DNA from: Burkholderia latens
GTDB lineage: Bacteria > Pseudomonadota > Gammaproteobacteria > Burkholderiales > Burkholderiaceae
Length of the DNA: 64,000 nt
Assembly: GCF_902499045.1 (NCBI RefSeq)
Contig: NZ_CABVPL010000021.1
Location: forward strand, 40,926 to 104,925
Direction of reading: 5' to 3'
A model generated the notes under the pieces. The model ran no database searches, was not told the DNA's origin, and worked only from the letters and a program-made list of their open reading frames with translations. Made by a program: the position numbers and the translations under genes. Of this stretch, positions 8,468 to 16,024 are shown piece after piece (within the stretch, counting starts at the first letter, position 1; every line of letters starts with the position of its first letter).

Positions 8468-9670
8468 ATGTTCGAACACATCGACGCGTACCCGGGCGAT
8501 CCGATCCTGACGCTCAACGAGAACTTCCAGAAAGATCCGCGCGATCGGAAGGTCAACCTGAGCATCGGCATCTATTTCGATGCCGAAGGCCGGATTCCGG
8601 TGATGGACGCCGTGCGCGAAGCCGAAACCGCGTTGCAGCGCGATCTCGGTCCGAAGCCGTATCTGCCGATGGTCGGCCTCGCCGCGTATCGCGATGCCGT
8701 GCAGGCGCTCGTGTTCGGCGCCGATCATCCGGCGCGCGCGGCCGGCCGCATCGCGACCGTGCAGACGCTCGGCGGCTCCGGCGCGCTGAAGGTCGGCGCG
8801 GATTTCCTGAAGCGCTACTTTCCGGACGCACAGGTGTGGCTGAGCGACCCGAGCTGGGAAAATCACCGCTTCATCTTCGAGCGCGCGGGCTTCACGGTGA
8901 ACACGTATCCGTACTACGACGAAGCGACGGGCGGCCTGAAGTTCGACGCGATGCTCGCGGCGATCGACGCGCTGCCCGCACGCAGCGTCGTGCTGCTTCA
9001 CGCGTGCTGCCATAACCCGACCGGCGTCGATCTCGACGAAGGGCAGTGGGAGAAGCTGATCGACGTGATCGACGCGCACGGGTTGCTGCCGTTCGTCGAC
9101 ATGGCGTACCAGGGCTTCGGCGCGGGCCTCGACGCGGACGCGTTCGCGGTGCGTGAGCTGGCTCGCCGCGGCGTGCCGGCGCTCGTCGCGAACTCGTTCT
9201 CGAAGAACTTCTCGCTGTACGGCGAGCGCGTCGGCGGGCTGAGCGTCGTCTGCGAGGATGCGGCGGCTGCCGAGCGCGTGCTGGGCCAGCTGGCCGGCGC
9301 GGTGCGCTCGAACTACAGCAACCCGCAGACCTACGGCGCGAAGGTCGTCGCGACCGTGCTCAACACGCCCGCGCTGCGCAAGCAATGGGAAGAAGAGCTC
9401 GCCGCGATGTGCCGCCGCATCGCGCGCATGCGCCAGTCGATCCACGACGGCCTGCGCGACCACGTCGGCGGCGAGGCACTCGCGCGCTACGTGAAGCAGC
9501 GCGGGATGTTCACGTACACGGGCCTGACCGAATCGCAGGTCGACGCGCTGCGCGAAGTGCACGGCGTGTATATCCTGCGTTCGGGCCGCATGTGCGTCGC
9601 GGGCCTGAACGATTCGAACGTCGGCATCGTCGCGGACGCGATCGGCAAGGTGCTGAAGAGCGGCGTCTGA
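8468..9670 (+). CDS. tyrB: Aromatic amino acid aminotransferase
   Basis: Class I PLP-dependent aminotransferase of 400 residues that exchanges the amino group between aromatic amino acids (or aspartate) and 2-oxoglutarate in the cytoplasm. Key residues are visible: HNPTG at 182-186, Asp211 and Tyr214 for the cofactor ring, and the Schiff-base Lys246 in SFSKNFSLYGERVG. The 100-108 region LGGSGALKVG is characteristic of the AspC/TyrB branch. It is probably co-transcribed with the permease upstream; a palindrome and a rho-independent terminator follow directly. AspC versus TyrB specificity is inferred from sequence feel and the permease. Confidence 0.85.
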   Translation: MFEHIDAYPGDPILTLNENFQKDPRDRKVNLSIGIYFDAEGRIPVMDAVREAETALQRDLGPKPYLPMVGLAAYRDAVQALVFGADHPARAAGRIATVQTLGGSGALKVGADFLKRYFPDAQVWLSDPSWENHRFIFERAGFTVNTYPYYDEATGGLKFDAMLAAIDALPARSVVLLHACCHNPTGVDLDEGQWEKLIDVIDAHGLLPFVDMAYQGFGAGLDADAFAVRELARRGVPALVANSFSKNFSLYGERVGGLSVVCEDAAAAERVLGQLAGAVRSNYSNPQTYGAKVVATVLNTPALRKQWEEELAAMCRRIARMRQSIHDGLRDHVGGEALARYVKQRGMFTYTGLTESQVDALREVHGVYILRSGRMCVAGLNDSNVGIVADAIGKVLKSGV

Positions 9671-9694
9671 CCGGAGCGCCTGCAGGCGCTCCGG
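9671..9694. repeat. Perfect 24-bp palindrome after tyrB
   Basis: Two 12-bp arms, CCGGAGCGCCTG and CAGGCGCTCCGG, abut without a loop immediately after the tyrB stop codon. It may form a transcript-end stem just ahead of the terminator at 9708, or stall exonucleases. Confidence 0.6.
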
Positions 9695-9707
9695 CGCCGT
9701 CGCCGAC

Positions 9708-9745
9708 ACCGGCTGTCTTCCACGCGGAGGCAGCCGGTTTTTTTT
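9708..9745 (+). terminator. Rho-independent terminator of the permease-tyrB unit
   Basis: Inverted repeat ACCGGCTG (9708-9715) and CAGCCGGT (9731-9738) followed by a run of eight T residues from 9738. Confidence 0.8.
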
Positions 9746-9812
9746 GCGCGCCGGCGGCGCGGCGTTACGATATGACGGATCGAACGCATCGCATTCACGA
9801 TGAAGGAGCGGC

Positions 9813-10211
9813 ATGGCAATTCGGATCGTACGGCTCGGCACGCCGCGCACGGCAGGCGAGGGCGTGAGGATCGGCACGGTGCGGCGGCCGCCGCGCGGCG
9901 TCCCCAAGGCTGAATTCGCGACGCGCAACTACTATGATGTATGGTTGCCGACGCTGTCGCCGAGCGCCGAGCTCGTCGCGCAAGCGCAGGCTGCTGAAAC
10001 CGACGCTGAATGGCGCGCGTTCGCGCGCCGCTTCCGTACGGAGATGGCGCAGGGCGACGCGCCGAAGGTGCTCGATCTGCTCGCCGCGCTGTCGGCGACG
10101 AGCGCGTTCTCGATCGGCTGCTATTGCGACGACGAACGCCGCTGCCATCGCAGCGTGCTGCGCGAGTTGCTGGCGGAGCGCGGTGCGGCGATCGACGCCG
10201 GCGCGAGCTGA
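9813..10211 (+). CDS. DUF488 family protein
   Basis: Soluble protein of 132 residues of the DUF488 family, which has no established biochemical role. The diagnostic segments are present: KAEFATRNYYDVWLPTLSPS in the first half and the cysteine-rich GCYCDDERRCHRSVLRELL (about residues 107-125), where a metal could be bound. ATG 9813 follows AAGGAGCGGC. It stands alone between the tyrB terminator and the FNR-type promoter at 10265. Confidence 0.8.
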   Translation: MAIRIVRLGTPRTAGEGVRIGTVRRPPRGVPKAEFATRNYYDVWLPTLSPSAELVAQAQAAETDAEWRAFARRFRTEMAQGDAPKVLDLLAALSATSAFSIGCYCDDERRCHRSVLRELLAERGAAIDAGAS

Positions 10212-10264
10212 GCGCCAGCCGGGCCATGCGATGACGCGCCGCAACGTGCGGCGCAGCGAGCCCG

Positions 10265-10305
10265 TTGACGTGGGTCAAGCGTGCGGCGGCGCCGGCCGCT
10301 ATGCT
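10265..10305 (+). promoter_or_regulatory. FNR/ANR-type class II promoter upstream of the DUF1488 gene
   Basis: Perfect palindrome TTGAC-GTGG-GTCAA at 10265-10278 with a -10 element TATGCT at 10300-10305. The distance from palindrome centre (10271.5) to the first base of the -10 is 28.5, which places the centre near -41.5, the class II FNR position. The predicted start is near 10313. An FNR-type protein is encoded at 11390-12163. Confidence 0.65.
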
Positions 10306-10333
10306 GATGTGATGGATATCACGTGTCCCGACG

Positions 10334-10624
10334 ATGGCAGGCGAACAGATGCAGATTGTCTTTCCACCGGAACCGCCCGAATATTGCGCACGCGATCTGG
10401 TCGTCGCGTTTTCGGCGCTGGTCGACGGCCGCTGCGTGCAGTGCGCGGTCACGGCCGAAGCGCTGGAAGACCATTTCGGCGCGCCGTCGCTGCTCGAACG
10501 CGACTTGCTGGATGCGTTCGAAGCGCATCGGCCGGCGATCGAGGCGATGGCACGACGAATGCTCGATGAAATCGGCGGCCGGCCGGTGCTGCTGCACAGC
10601 GGTCATTTCCGGATCGGCGTCTGA
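10334..10624 (+). CDS. DUF1488 family protein
   Basis: Small soluble protein of 96 residues matching the DUF1488 pattern: an N-terminal strand QIVFPPEPPEY, a central CAVTAEALEDHFG helix, and a C-terminal helix of charged residues. No function is known for the family. An alternative ATG five codons downstream (10349) has a slightly better CAGGCG ribosome site. It is the first gene of a likely three-gene unit (10334, 10641, 11033) behind the FNR-type promoter, so a role under low oxygen is inferred. Confidence 0.7.
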   Translation: MAGEQMQIVFPPEPPEYCARDLVVAFSALVDGRCVQCAVTAEALEDHFGAPSLLERDLLDAFEAHRPAIEAMARRMLDEIGGRPVLLHSGHFRIGV

Positions 10625-10640
10625 TACCGCAGGAGGGCGC

Positions 10641-10880
10641 ATGACACTGCAAGGCACGCTTCATGAACGCGACTGGTCGGTCGAAATCGAGACGCGGCCG
10701 TGCGGATCCGGCGAGTTCCGCTGTCGCGTGTCGGTCGAGCACGGCTCGGGGCCCGCGCGTTTTCATCATACGTTCGAGCACAGTCACGCGTACGCGACCG
10801 AGCACGAGGCGGCGATCGAAGGGCTGCGCGCCGGGATGACGTGGATCGAAATGAAGGCATCGCAGACGTTCAGCGTATGA
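10641..10880 (+). CDS. Hypothetical small protein
   Basis: A 79-residue protein that I do not recognise. The N-terminal half is strand-rich (WSVEIETRPCGSGEF, CRVSVEHG) and the C-terminal half contains a helix with histidines (HHTFEHSHAYATEHEAA). There is no signal peptide or membrane segment. A strong AGGAGG ribosome site precedes the ATG, and the gene follows the DUF1488 gene by 16 bases, so the two are probably one operon. Confidence 0.6.
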   Translation: MTLQGTLHERDWSVEIETRPCGSGEFRCRVSVEHGSGPARFHHTFEHSHAYATEHEAAIEGLRAGMTWIEMKASQTFSV

Positions 10881-11032
10881 GCGGCTTCACGCCGGCGGAT
10901 GCGGGGCGCACGGCTGCATCCAGCGCCGCGCGGCGCGATACGCATGATGCGCGGTTCCGCCGCGCACGGAACCGACACACACTGGAACAGGTAACGCGGT
11001 CGACGGCGTGCGGCCCCATCAGGAGAAACGAC

Positions 11033-11371
11033 ATGGGCGTGGGCATGCAGATCGTCTGCGTCGGATTCGCGGGTTCCGCCGCGCTCGAAGCGGAAGCGGG
11101 CGCGCAGCTGGTGCGGCTCGAACGATTCCGCGCGCGGCTCGACGATTGCCGTCTGGAGATCGAATCGCGGCCGACCGCCGACGGCGGCCGCGCATACGAC
11201 GTGCGGCTCGAGCTGCTGACGAACGATCGTGCGCCGGTATCGCTGTCATCCAGCACCAGCGGCGACGTGAACGACGCGATCCGCCGCGCGTTCGCGCAGG
11301 CCGAGGCGGCGCTGTCCGCGTGGCAGGCGGGGGAGCCCGGCGCGGCGGGGTTGCGGGCGGTCACGCGGTAA
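11033..11371 (+). CDS. Putative HPF/RaiA-like ribosome-associated protein
   Basis: A 112-residue protein whose layout resembles the small ribosome hibernation factors (S30AE fold). It has strand MQIVCVGF, a helix ending in ERFRARLDDCRLEIESRP, strand AYDVRLELLTN, strand VSLSSSTSGD, and a C-terminal helix VNDAIRRAFAQAEAALSAW like the AID-helix of HPF. The match is structural reading, not a strict motif. A clear AGGAG site precedes ATG 11033. Its position at the end of a likely FNR-controlled unit would suit ribosome protection during oxygen limitation, which is an inference. Confidence 0.5.
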   Translation: MGVGMQIVCVGFAGSAALEAEAGAQLVRLERFRARLDDCRLEIESRPTADGGRAYDVRLELLTNDRAPVSLSSSTSGDVNDAIRRAFAQAEAALSAWQAGEPGAAGLRAVTR

Positions 11372-11389
11372 CGCGTGCCGCGCGGTGCG

Positions 11390-12163
11390 TCAGACCTGCG
11401 CGAGCGCGTGCGCGTCGATGATCCGCACGCGCTTGCCGCGCGTTTCGACGAGCGCGTCCCGATGAAACCGCGAGAACATCCGGCTGACCGTCTCGAGCTT
11501 CATGCCGAGATAGCAGCCGATTTCCTCGCGCGTCATCCGCAGGTTGAATTCCGATGCCGAATAGCCGCGCGCCTCGAAGCGCGACGACAGGTTCAGCAGA
11601 AAATGCGCGACGCGCTGCTCGGCCGACATCGTTCCGAGCAGCAGCATCTGGCTCGATTCGCGGACGATCTCGCTGCTCAGCATCTGATAGAGAAAATGCT
11701 GCATCGGCTTCATTTCGCGGCATGCGGCCTCGAGCGCGCCGAACGGGATGATGCACACGACGCTGTCCTCGAGCGCGATCGCGTCGCAGCAGTGCTGGCC
11801 GCCGCCGATCCCGTCCATCCCGAGCGTTTCGCCGGCGATCTGGAAGCCGGTCACGTGCTCGCGGCCGTCGCGATGCATCATCACCGTCTTGAACGACCCC
11901 GCGCGCACCGCGTAGATGCTGTGGAACGGATCGTCGGTGCGGAACAGCGCGTCGCCCTGACGAACGTGCCGGGTCGAGCAGATGATCGCGTCGAGCCGGC
12001 CGTAGTCGTCGGCGGTGAGATCCGGCGGCAGGCACATCGAGCGCATCGCGCAGCCCGAGCAGCGCGCGACCTGATGTTTGGCGACGTCGGTGCGTGCAAC
12101 CTCATGAAGCGGAATCGCGGGCCGACGCGCGACGGGCACGGCGCAGGCGGTGGCGGTAGACAT
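11390..12163 (-). CDS. fnr: FNR-type oxygen-responsive transcriptional regulator
   Basis: Crp/Fnr regulator of 257 residues. The N-terminus carries the iron-sulfur cluster ligands C35-x2-C38-x5-C44, and a fourth cysteine is available at C125 or C126 (GGQHCCD), as in oxygen-sensing FNR/ANR proteins. The cyclic-nucleotide-like beta-roll covers about residues 55-160. The helix-turn-helix near the C-terminus reads EEIGCYLGMKLETVSRMF, and its E-x2-SR recognition helix is the FNR pattern that reads TTGAT half-sites. It follows the stand-alone receiver gene by 17 bases on the same strand, so the two are co-expressed. Matching palindromes occur at 10265, 24151, 26906 and (weaker) 28059. Confidence 0.85.
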   Translation of the reverse strand: MSTATACAVPVARRPAIPLHEVARTDVAKHQVARCSGCAMRSMCLPPDLTADDYGRLDAIICSTRHVRQGDALFRTDDPFHSIYAVRAGSFKTVMMHRDGREHVTGFQIAGETLGMDGIGGGQHCCDAIALEDSVVCIIPFGALEAACREMKPMQHFLYQMLSSEIVRESSQMLLLGTMSAEQRVAHFLLNLSSRFEARGYSASEFNLRMTREEIGCYLGMKLETVSRMFSRFHRDALVETRGKRVRIIDAHALAQV

Positions 12164-12180
12164 GAATCACTCCGGCTCGG

Positions 12181-12588
12181 TCAGGGGTGGTGCGCGCGAG
12201 CGCGTACCAGGGATTCGATGACGCGGCATGCAGCGTCGAATTCGGCGGTCTTGTCGAAGAAATGATCGGCGCCCGCTGCCGCACATGCCTCTCTGAATGC
12301 CGGCGCCGAGTGGTTCGTCAACACGATCGTGACGACCCGCGGCGCGGCCTTCGACAACATGCCGATCAGGTCGAGACCGCTGCCGTCCGCGAGCCGCAGG
12401 TCGGCGATCACCACGTCCGCGCCGCTGCCGACGATCTGCATCCACGCGTCCTCGCCGTCTTCCGCTTCGCCGACCACCACGACACCGCGAATCGCGCCGA
12501 CGAGCAGCGCGATCCGTTGCCGGACGGCGACGGCGTGATCGACGAGAAACACCCGGAGCGCGGCGTCGGGTGGCAGGCTGGCATTCAT
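12181..12588 (-). CDS. Stand-alone receiver-domain response regulator
   Basis: A 135-residue CheY-like receiver domain with no output domain. Strand 1 ends in FLVDHAV (Asp17; the usual second acidic residue is replaced by His18), the phosphoacceptor is Asp63 in VVIADLRLADGSG, the conserved Thr/Ser position is VLTNHSA, and the Lys is in FFDKTAEFD. It precedes the fnr-type gene in the same unit. It may act by protein contact or as a phosphate sink for a kinase encoded elsewhere, for example the NarL-type or hybrid kinases in this window. The start 12588 lies 70 bases from a strong dyad at 12658-12687. Confidence 0.75.
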   Translation of the reverse strand: MNASLPPDAALRVFLVDHAVAVRQRIALLVGAIRGVVVVGEAEDGEDAWMQIVGSGADVVIADLRLADGSGLDLIGMLSKAAPRVVTIVLTNHSAPAFREACAAAGADHFFDKTAEFDAACRVIESLVRARAHHP

Positions 12589-12657
12589 GCGGCCAGTATC
12601 GTGTTGCGCCGCCAAAAATGAAATCGGCCGAATTGGAAGTTCGTGTAGGCCGCTTCG

Positions 12658-12687
12658 ACGCGTTGTAGGGCGTTTCCTACAACGCGT
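12658..12687. repeat. 12-bp perfect inverted repeat upstream of the receiver-fnr unit
   Basis: Arms ACGCGTTGTAGG (12658-12669) and CCTACAACGCGT (12676-12687) around a 6-base loop. There is no T-run on either side, so it may be an operator for the receiver-fnr unit rather than a terminator. It does not match the FNR consensus. Confidence 0.6.
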
Positions 12688-12776
12688 ACGGAAAACCGGC
12701 GGCGCCGTGCGCGGGCCGCGGCGGCGCATGGGCGGCGCGCAAGCAGTTGCCGGGGGCCGCCGCCGTCGTCGCCGAA

Positions 12777-13712
12777 TCAGCCGCGCTGGCGCGCGTCCAG
12801 CGCATCGCGCGCCGCGCGGCACGCGGCGAGATCCCATGCGGCGCAGCCGACGGTCTTGAACAGCAGCGGGCCGCGGCGCTCGAAGCGGCCTGCCAGCACG
12901 TCGGCCAGCGACGCGACCTGCCGCCAGTCGACCTGCGCGACGATCAGATCGCCGGCCTCGTGGCGCGCGCCGGCCGGATCGTCGACGACGAGCCGGCTGT
13001 GGCGCACGGTGTCGGCGCCGATCTCGGCCGCATCGGCGGTGAACGCGCCGACACCCACCACCAGGCGGCCTTCGCGCGCCGCTTCGCGATAGACCGGCGT
13101 GCGGCTCGTCGTCAGCGTGACGACGACGTCGATCGCGTCGGGAATCGCGTCACCGTCGAGCGGCGCGAGCTGCGGCGCCTGCGCGCGGTGTGCGGCGCAG
13201 AACGCCGCCGCATTGCCGGCGCGCGAGCCGCGTACGTGCAGGCGCGCATCCGGAAAGATCGCCGCGAGCGCTTCCGCATGATTGGCCGCCTGCTTGCCGG
13301 TGCCGATCAGCAGGATGTCGCGGGGCGCGGCGCCGTGCAGCGCCTGGATCCCGAGCGCGGTGACGGCCGCCGTGCGGCGCCCGGTGACGGTCGGGCCGTC
13401 GAGCACGAAGCGCATTTCGCCCGTCGTCGCGTCGTACGCGCTGACCTGGCCGAGGATCGTGGGCAGGCCGCGTGCGCCGTTGCCCGGGCAGACGTTCACG
13501 AGCTTGTGGCTCGCAAGGTCGCGCGCACTCGACGGCATCGATAGCATCACGCCGCCCGCCTGCAGCGGCACGACGAGCCGTTCGGGGCTGCCGATTTCGC
13601 CGGCCGCGTATTCGGCGACGGTGTGCGTCAGCGTGGCGAGCAGCGCCGGGTAGTCGAGCAGCGCAGCCGTTTCGGCAGCGTCGAAGGCGGGAATCCGGGT
13701 GAGTGCGGTCAT
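12777..13712 (-). CDS. lhpI: Ornithine cyclodeaminase/mu-crystallin family reductase, probable delta1-pyrroline-2-carboxylate reductase
   Basis: NAD(P)H-dependent imine reductase of 311 residues. The family substrate-binding residues are visible as K70 in LASHKLVNV and R112 in GPTVTGRRTAA, and the Rossmann dinucleotide loop as LIGTGKQA at 136-142. In trans-3-hydroxy-L-proline breakdown this enzyme reduces the pyrroline-2-carboxylate produced by the dehydratase to L-proline. That assignment comes from its neighbours: a GntR regulator transcribed divergently and the dehydratase at 16025. Without them it could equally be an ornithine cyclodeaminase or another imine reductase. Confidence 0.7.
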   Translation of the reverse strand: MTALTRIPAFDAAETAALLDYPALLATLTHTVAEYAAGEIGSPERLVVPLQAGGVMLSMPSSARDLASHKLVNVCPGNGARGLPTILGQVSAYDATTGEMRFVLDGPTVTGRRTAAVTALGIQALHGAAPRDILLIGTGKQAANHAEALAAIFPDARLHVRGSRAGNAAAFCAAHRAQAPQLAPLDGDAIPDAIDVVVTLTTSRTPVYREAAREGRLVVGVGAFTADAAEIGADTVRHSRLVVDDPAGARHEAGDLIVAQVDWRQVASLADVLAGRFERRGPLLFKTVGCAAWDLAACRAARDALDARQRG

Positions 13713-13981
13713 CGTGTCGGTCGGTCGTGTCGTGGAGCGCGGGGCGGCGCGCGCATCGCGCGCTCGCCGCGGAAGCCGCCGGTCAGCGCGACGGCACGCA
13801 TGGTGGATCGAATCTATACCAGTTTCCCGCTGTCCCGCAATCCGGGAAATCGGGCGGATCGCCGATTTTGGTTCTAATATCCGTCCACACGGGCCGTCGG
13901 CTGTACCGGTGCCGATGCGGCTCCGATATAGTGCGAACCCGTTCCCGAACCACCGTCCCGACCGGGCAGGAGTCCCAGACG

Positions 13982-14716
13982 ATGTCCATACGTCCCGAAT
14001 CGCTCGAAGCCGGTTTCCGGCCGCTGCAGATCTACGAACAGGTCGCCGAGAAGATCCGCGACGAGATCCGCGCGGGCCGCTATCCGGCCGACTCGCGGCT
14101 GCCGTCGGAGCGCGAGCTCGCGGCGCTGTTCCAGGTCGGCCGGCCCGCCGTGCGCGAGGCGCTCGGCGCGTTGCAGAACGAAGGGCTCGTGTTCACCAAG
14201 CGCAATTCGGGCACCTACGTCGTATCGGCGCCGCTCGACGTGCTCGCGCAACGGGGCGACGCGCGCGACACGCCGGATGCGGACTTCAGCCCGACGTCGA
14301 CGCTCGACGTGCGGCTCATCCTCGAGCCCGCGATCGCGCGGCTCGCGGCGTCGCACGGCCGCGCCGATCCCGTCGCCGAGCGCTACCTCGCGCAAATGGA
14401 GACCATCACCGACATCGACGATCCGCAGCAGCGCGCGCTGTGGAACGAGAGCGATCGGCTGTTCCACCGGCAGCTCGCGCTGATGACCGGCGATGCGCTG
14501 ATCGTGAAGATCGCGGACGAAGTCGCGAAGACGATGGATCAGCCGCTGTGGAAGCGGCTGAAGGACGACGGCATCTACGACGCGGGCCGGATCCGGCTCT
14601 ACGTGTCCGAGCACCGGCTGATCTACGAGGCGGTCGTGTCCGGCGACGCCGACGCGGCCGCGTTCTACGTCGAGCAGCACATTCGGCGCGTGCGGCGCGA
14701 CATCGCGCCGAAGTGA
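13982..14716 (+). CDS. GntR/FadR-family transcriptional regulator
   Basis: A 244-residue regulator with an N-terminal winged helix (IYEQVAEKIRDEI through LPSERELAALFQVGRPAVREAL, about residues 18-60) and a C-terminal FCD ligand domain rich in helices and histidines (SDRLFHRQLAL, SEHRLIYEAVVSGD). CAGGAG lies upstream of the ATG at 13982. It is divergent from the reductase gene and upstream of the binding-protein and dehydratase genes, so it is the obvious local regulator of hydroxyproline use. The ligand is not identifiable from the sequence. Confidence 0.85.
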   Translation: MSIRPESLEAGFRPLQIYEQVAEKIRDEIRAGRYPADSRLPSERELAALFQVGRPAVREALGALQNEGLVFTKRNSGTYVVSAPLDVLAQRGDARDTPDADFSPTSTLDVRLILEPAIARLAASHGRADPVAERYLAQMETITDIDDPQQRALWNESDRLFHRQLALMTGDALIVKIADEVAKTMDQPLWKRLKDDGIYDAGRIRLYVSEHRLIYEAVVSGDADAAAFYVEQHIRRVRRDIAPK

Positions 14717-14739
14717 CGCCGAATCCGCTGGGCTTCGAC

Positions 14740-14765
14740 AGGCTGGTTCGAGAATCGACCAGCCT
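14740..14765. promoter_or_regulatory. Candidate operator dyad upstream of the binding-protein gene
   Basis: Inverted repeat AGGCTGGT (14740-14747) and ACCAGCCT (14758-14765) with a 10-base spacer. It lies 24 bases upstream of the -35 box at 14789 and just after the gntR stop, so it could be a regulator site or a weak terminator stem. Confidence 0.4.
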
Positions 14766-14788
14766 CACCGCAAACATTTTGAAATTGC

Positions 14789-14817
14789 TTGCGTAGCAAC
14801 CACGCGTGTCCTACATT
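14789..14817 (+). promoter_or_regulatory. Sigma-70-like promoter of the binding-protein gene
   Basis: TTGCGT (14789-14794), a 17-base spacer and TACATT (14812-14817), followed by CAGGAG just before the ATG at 14848. Confidence 0.5.
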
Positions 14818-14847
14818 GGTTTCGCATAAAACCAATCAGGAGACGCC

Positions 14848-15969
14848 ATGCGACACCTCATGACCGCGCTCTCGGTGGCCATAGCCGCCGGCGCGCTGAC
14901 TTCCGCGCACGCGCAGGAAGTCGTGATGATCGGCCATTCGGCGCCGCTGACCGGCCCGCAGGCCGCGAACGGCAAGGACAACGAGAACGGCGCGCGCCTC
15001 GCCGTCGACGAGCTGAACAAGGCCGGCGTGAAGGTCGCCGGCAAGACGGTCACGTTCAAGCTCGTGTCCGAGGACGACCAGGCCGACCCGAAGGCGGGCG
15101 TGCAGGTCGCGCAGAACCTGGTCGACAAGGGTGTCGTTGCGGTGCTCGGGCCGTACAACTCCGGCGTCGCGATTCCGGCGTCGCGCGTGTACGCGAATGC
15201 CGGCGTGCCGATGCTGCCGGTCGCGTCGAACCCGGCGCTCACGCGCCAGGGCTTCAAGAACATCTTCCGGATCGGCGCGAGCGACGAACAGCTCGGCGGC
15301 ACGATGGCCACGTTCGCGGCGAAGACGTTGAACGCGAAAACCGCCGCCGTGATCGACGATCGCACCGCGTACGGGCAGGGCGTCGCCGAGCAGTTCATGA
15401 ACGTCGCGAAGGCGAACGGGATCCGGATCGTCGATCAGGAGTACACGAACTCGTCGGCCACCGACTTCCTCGGCATTCTCACCAAGATCAAGGCCGGCAA
15501 CCCGGACGTGATCTTCCTCGGCGGCTATGCGGCGCAGGGCGCCCCGATGGCGAAGCAGATGAAGCAGCGCGGCTTGCGCGCGAAGCTGCTCGGCGGCGAC
15601 GGCATCTGTTCGGCCGACATGGGCAAGGTCGCGGGCGAGGCCGCGTCCATCGTCTATTGCGCGCAGGGCGGCGTCGCGCTCGAGAAGACGCCGGCCGGCC
15701 GCGAATTCCTGAAGAAGTATCACGACACGTATCACACCGATACGCAGGTCTACGGCGTCAATTACTACGACGGCATGAAGCTGCTCGCCGACGCGATGGT
15801 CAAGGCCGGCACGACCACCGACAAGGCGAAGCTGATCGCGCAGCTCGCGAAATCGAACTACGCGGGTGTCGCGGGCACCTATTCGTTCGACGAACGCGGC
15901 GACCTGAAGGGCGCGCCGACCACCGTCTACGTGATCCGCAACGGGCTGCCGGTGCCGTACGCGAAGTAA
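14848..15969 (+). CDS. Periplasmic binding protein of the branched-chain amino acid (LivK) type
   Basis: Exported ABC-transporter substrate-binding protein of 373 residues, Peripla_BP_6 family. The signal peptide is MRHLMTALSVAIAAGALTS-AHA with cleavage before QEV. The mature protein begins VVMIGHSAPLTGPQAANGKD, the classical LivJ/LivK opening with the ligand-contact serines. No permease or ATPase gene lies nearby, so it must use components encoded elsewhere. Position between the GntR gene and the hydroxyproline dehydratase suggests that it binds a hydroxyproline or a related amino acid. This is an inference. Confidence 0.85.
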   Translation: MRHLMTALSVAIAAGALTSAHAQEVVMIGHSAPLTGPQAANGKDNENGARLAVDELNKAGVKVAGKTVTFKLVSEDDQADPKAGVQVAQNLVDKGVVAVLGPYNSGVAIPASRVYANAGVPMLPVASNPALTRQGFKNIFRIGASDEQLGGTMATFAAKTLNAKTAAVIDDRTAYGQGVAEQFMNVAKANGIRIVDQEYTNSSATDFLGILTKIKAGNPDVIFLGGYAAQGAPMAKQMKQRGLRAKLLGGDGICSADMGKVAGEAASIVYCAQGGVALEKTPAGREFLKKYHDTYHTDTQVYGVNYYDGMKLLADAMVKAGTTTDKAKLIAQLAKSNYAGVAGTYSFDERGDLKGAPTTVYVIRNGLPVPYAK

Positions 15970-16024
15970 TCGTCACCGGACGGCGCGCGGGCGCTGTCCT
16001 TCGTCTTCACGCTTTCGATCCTCG

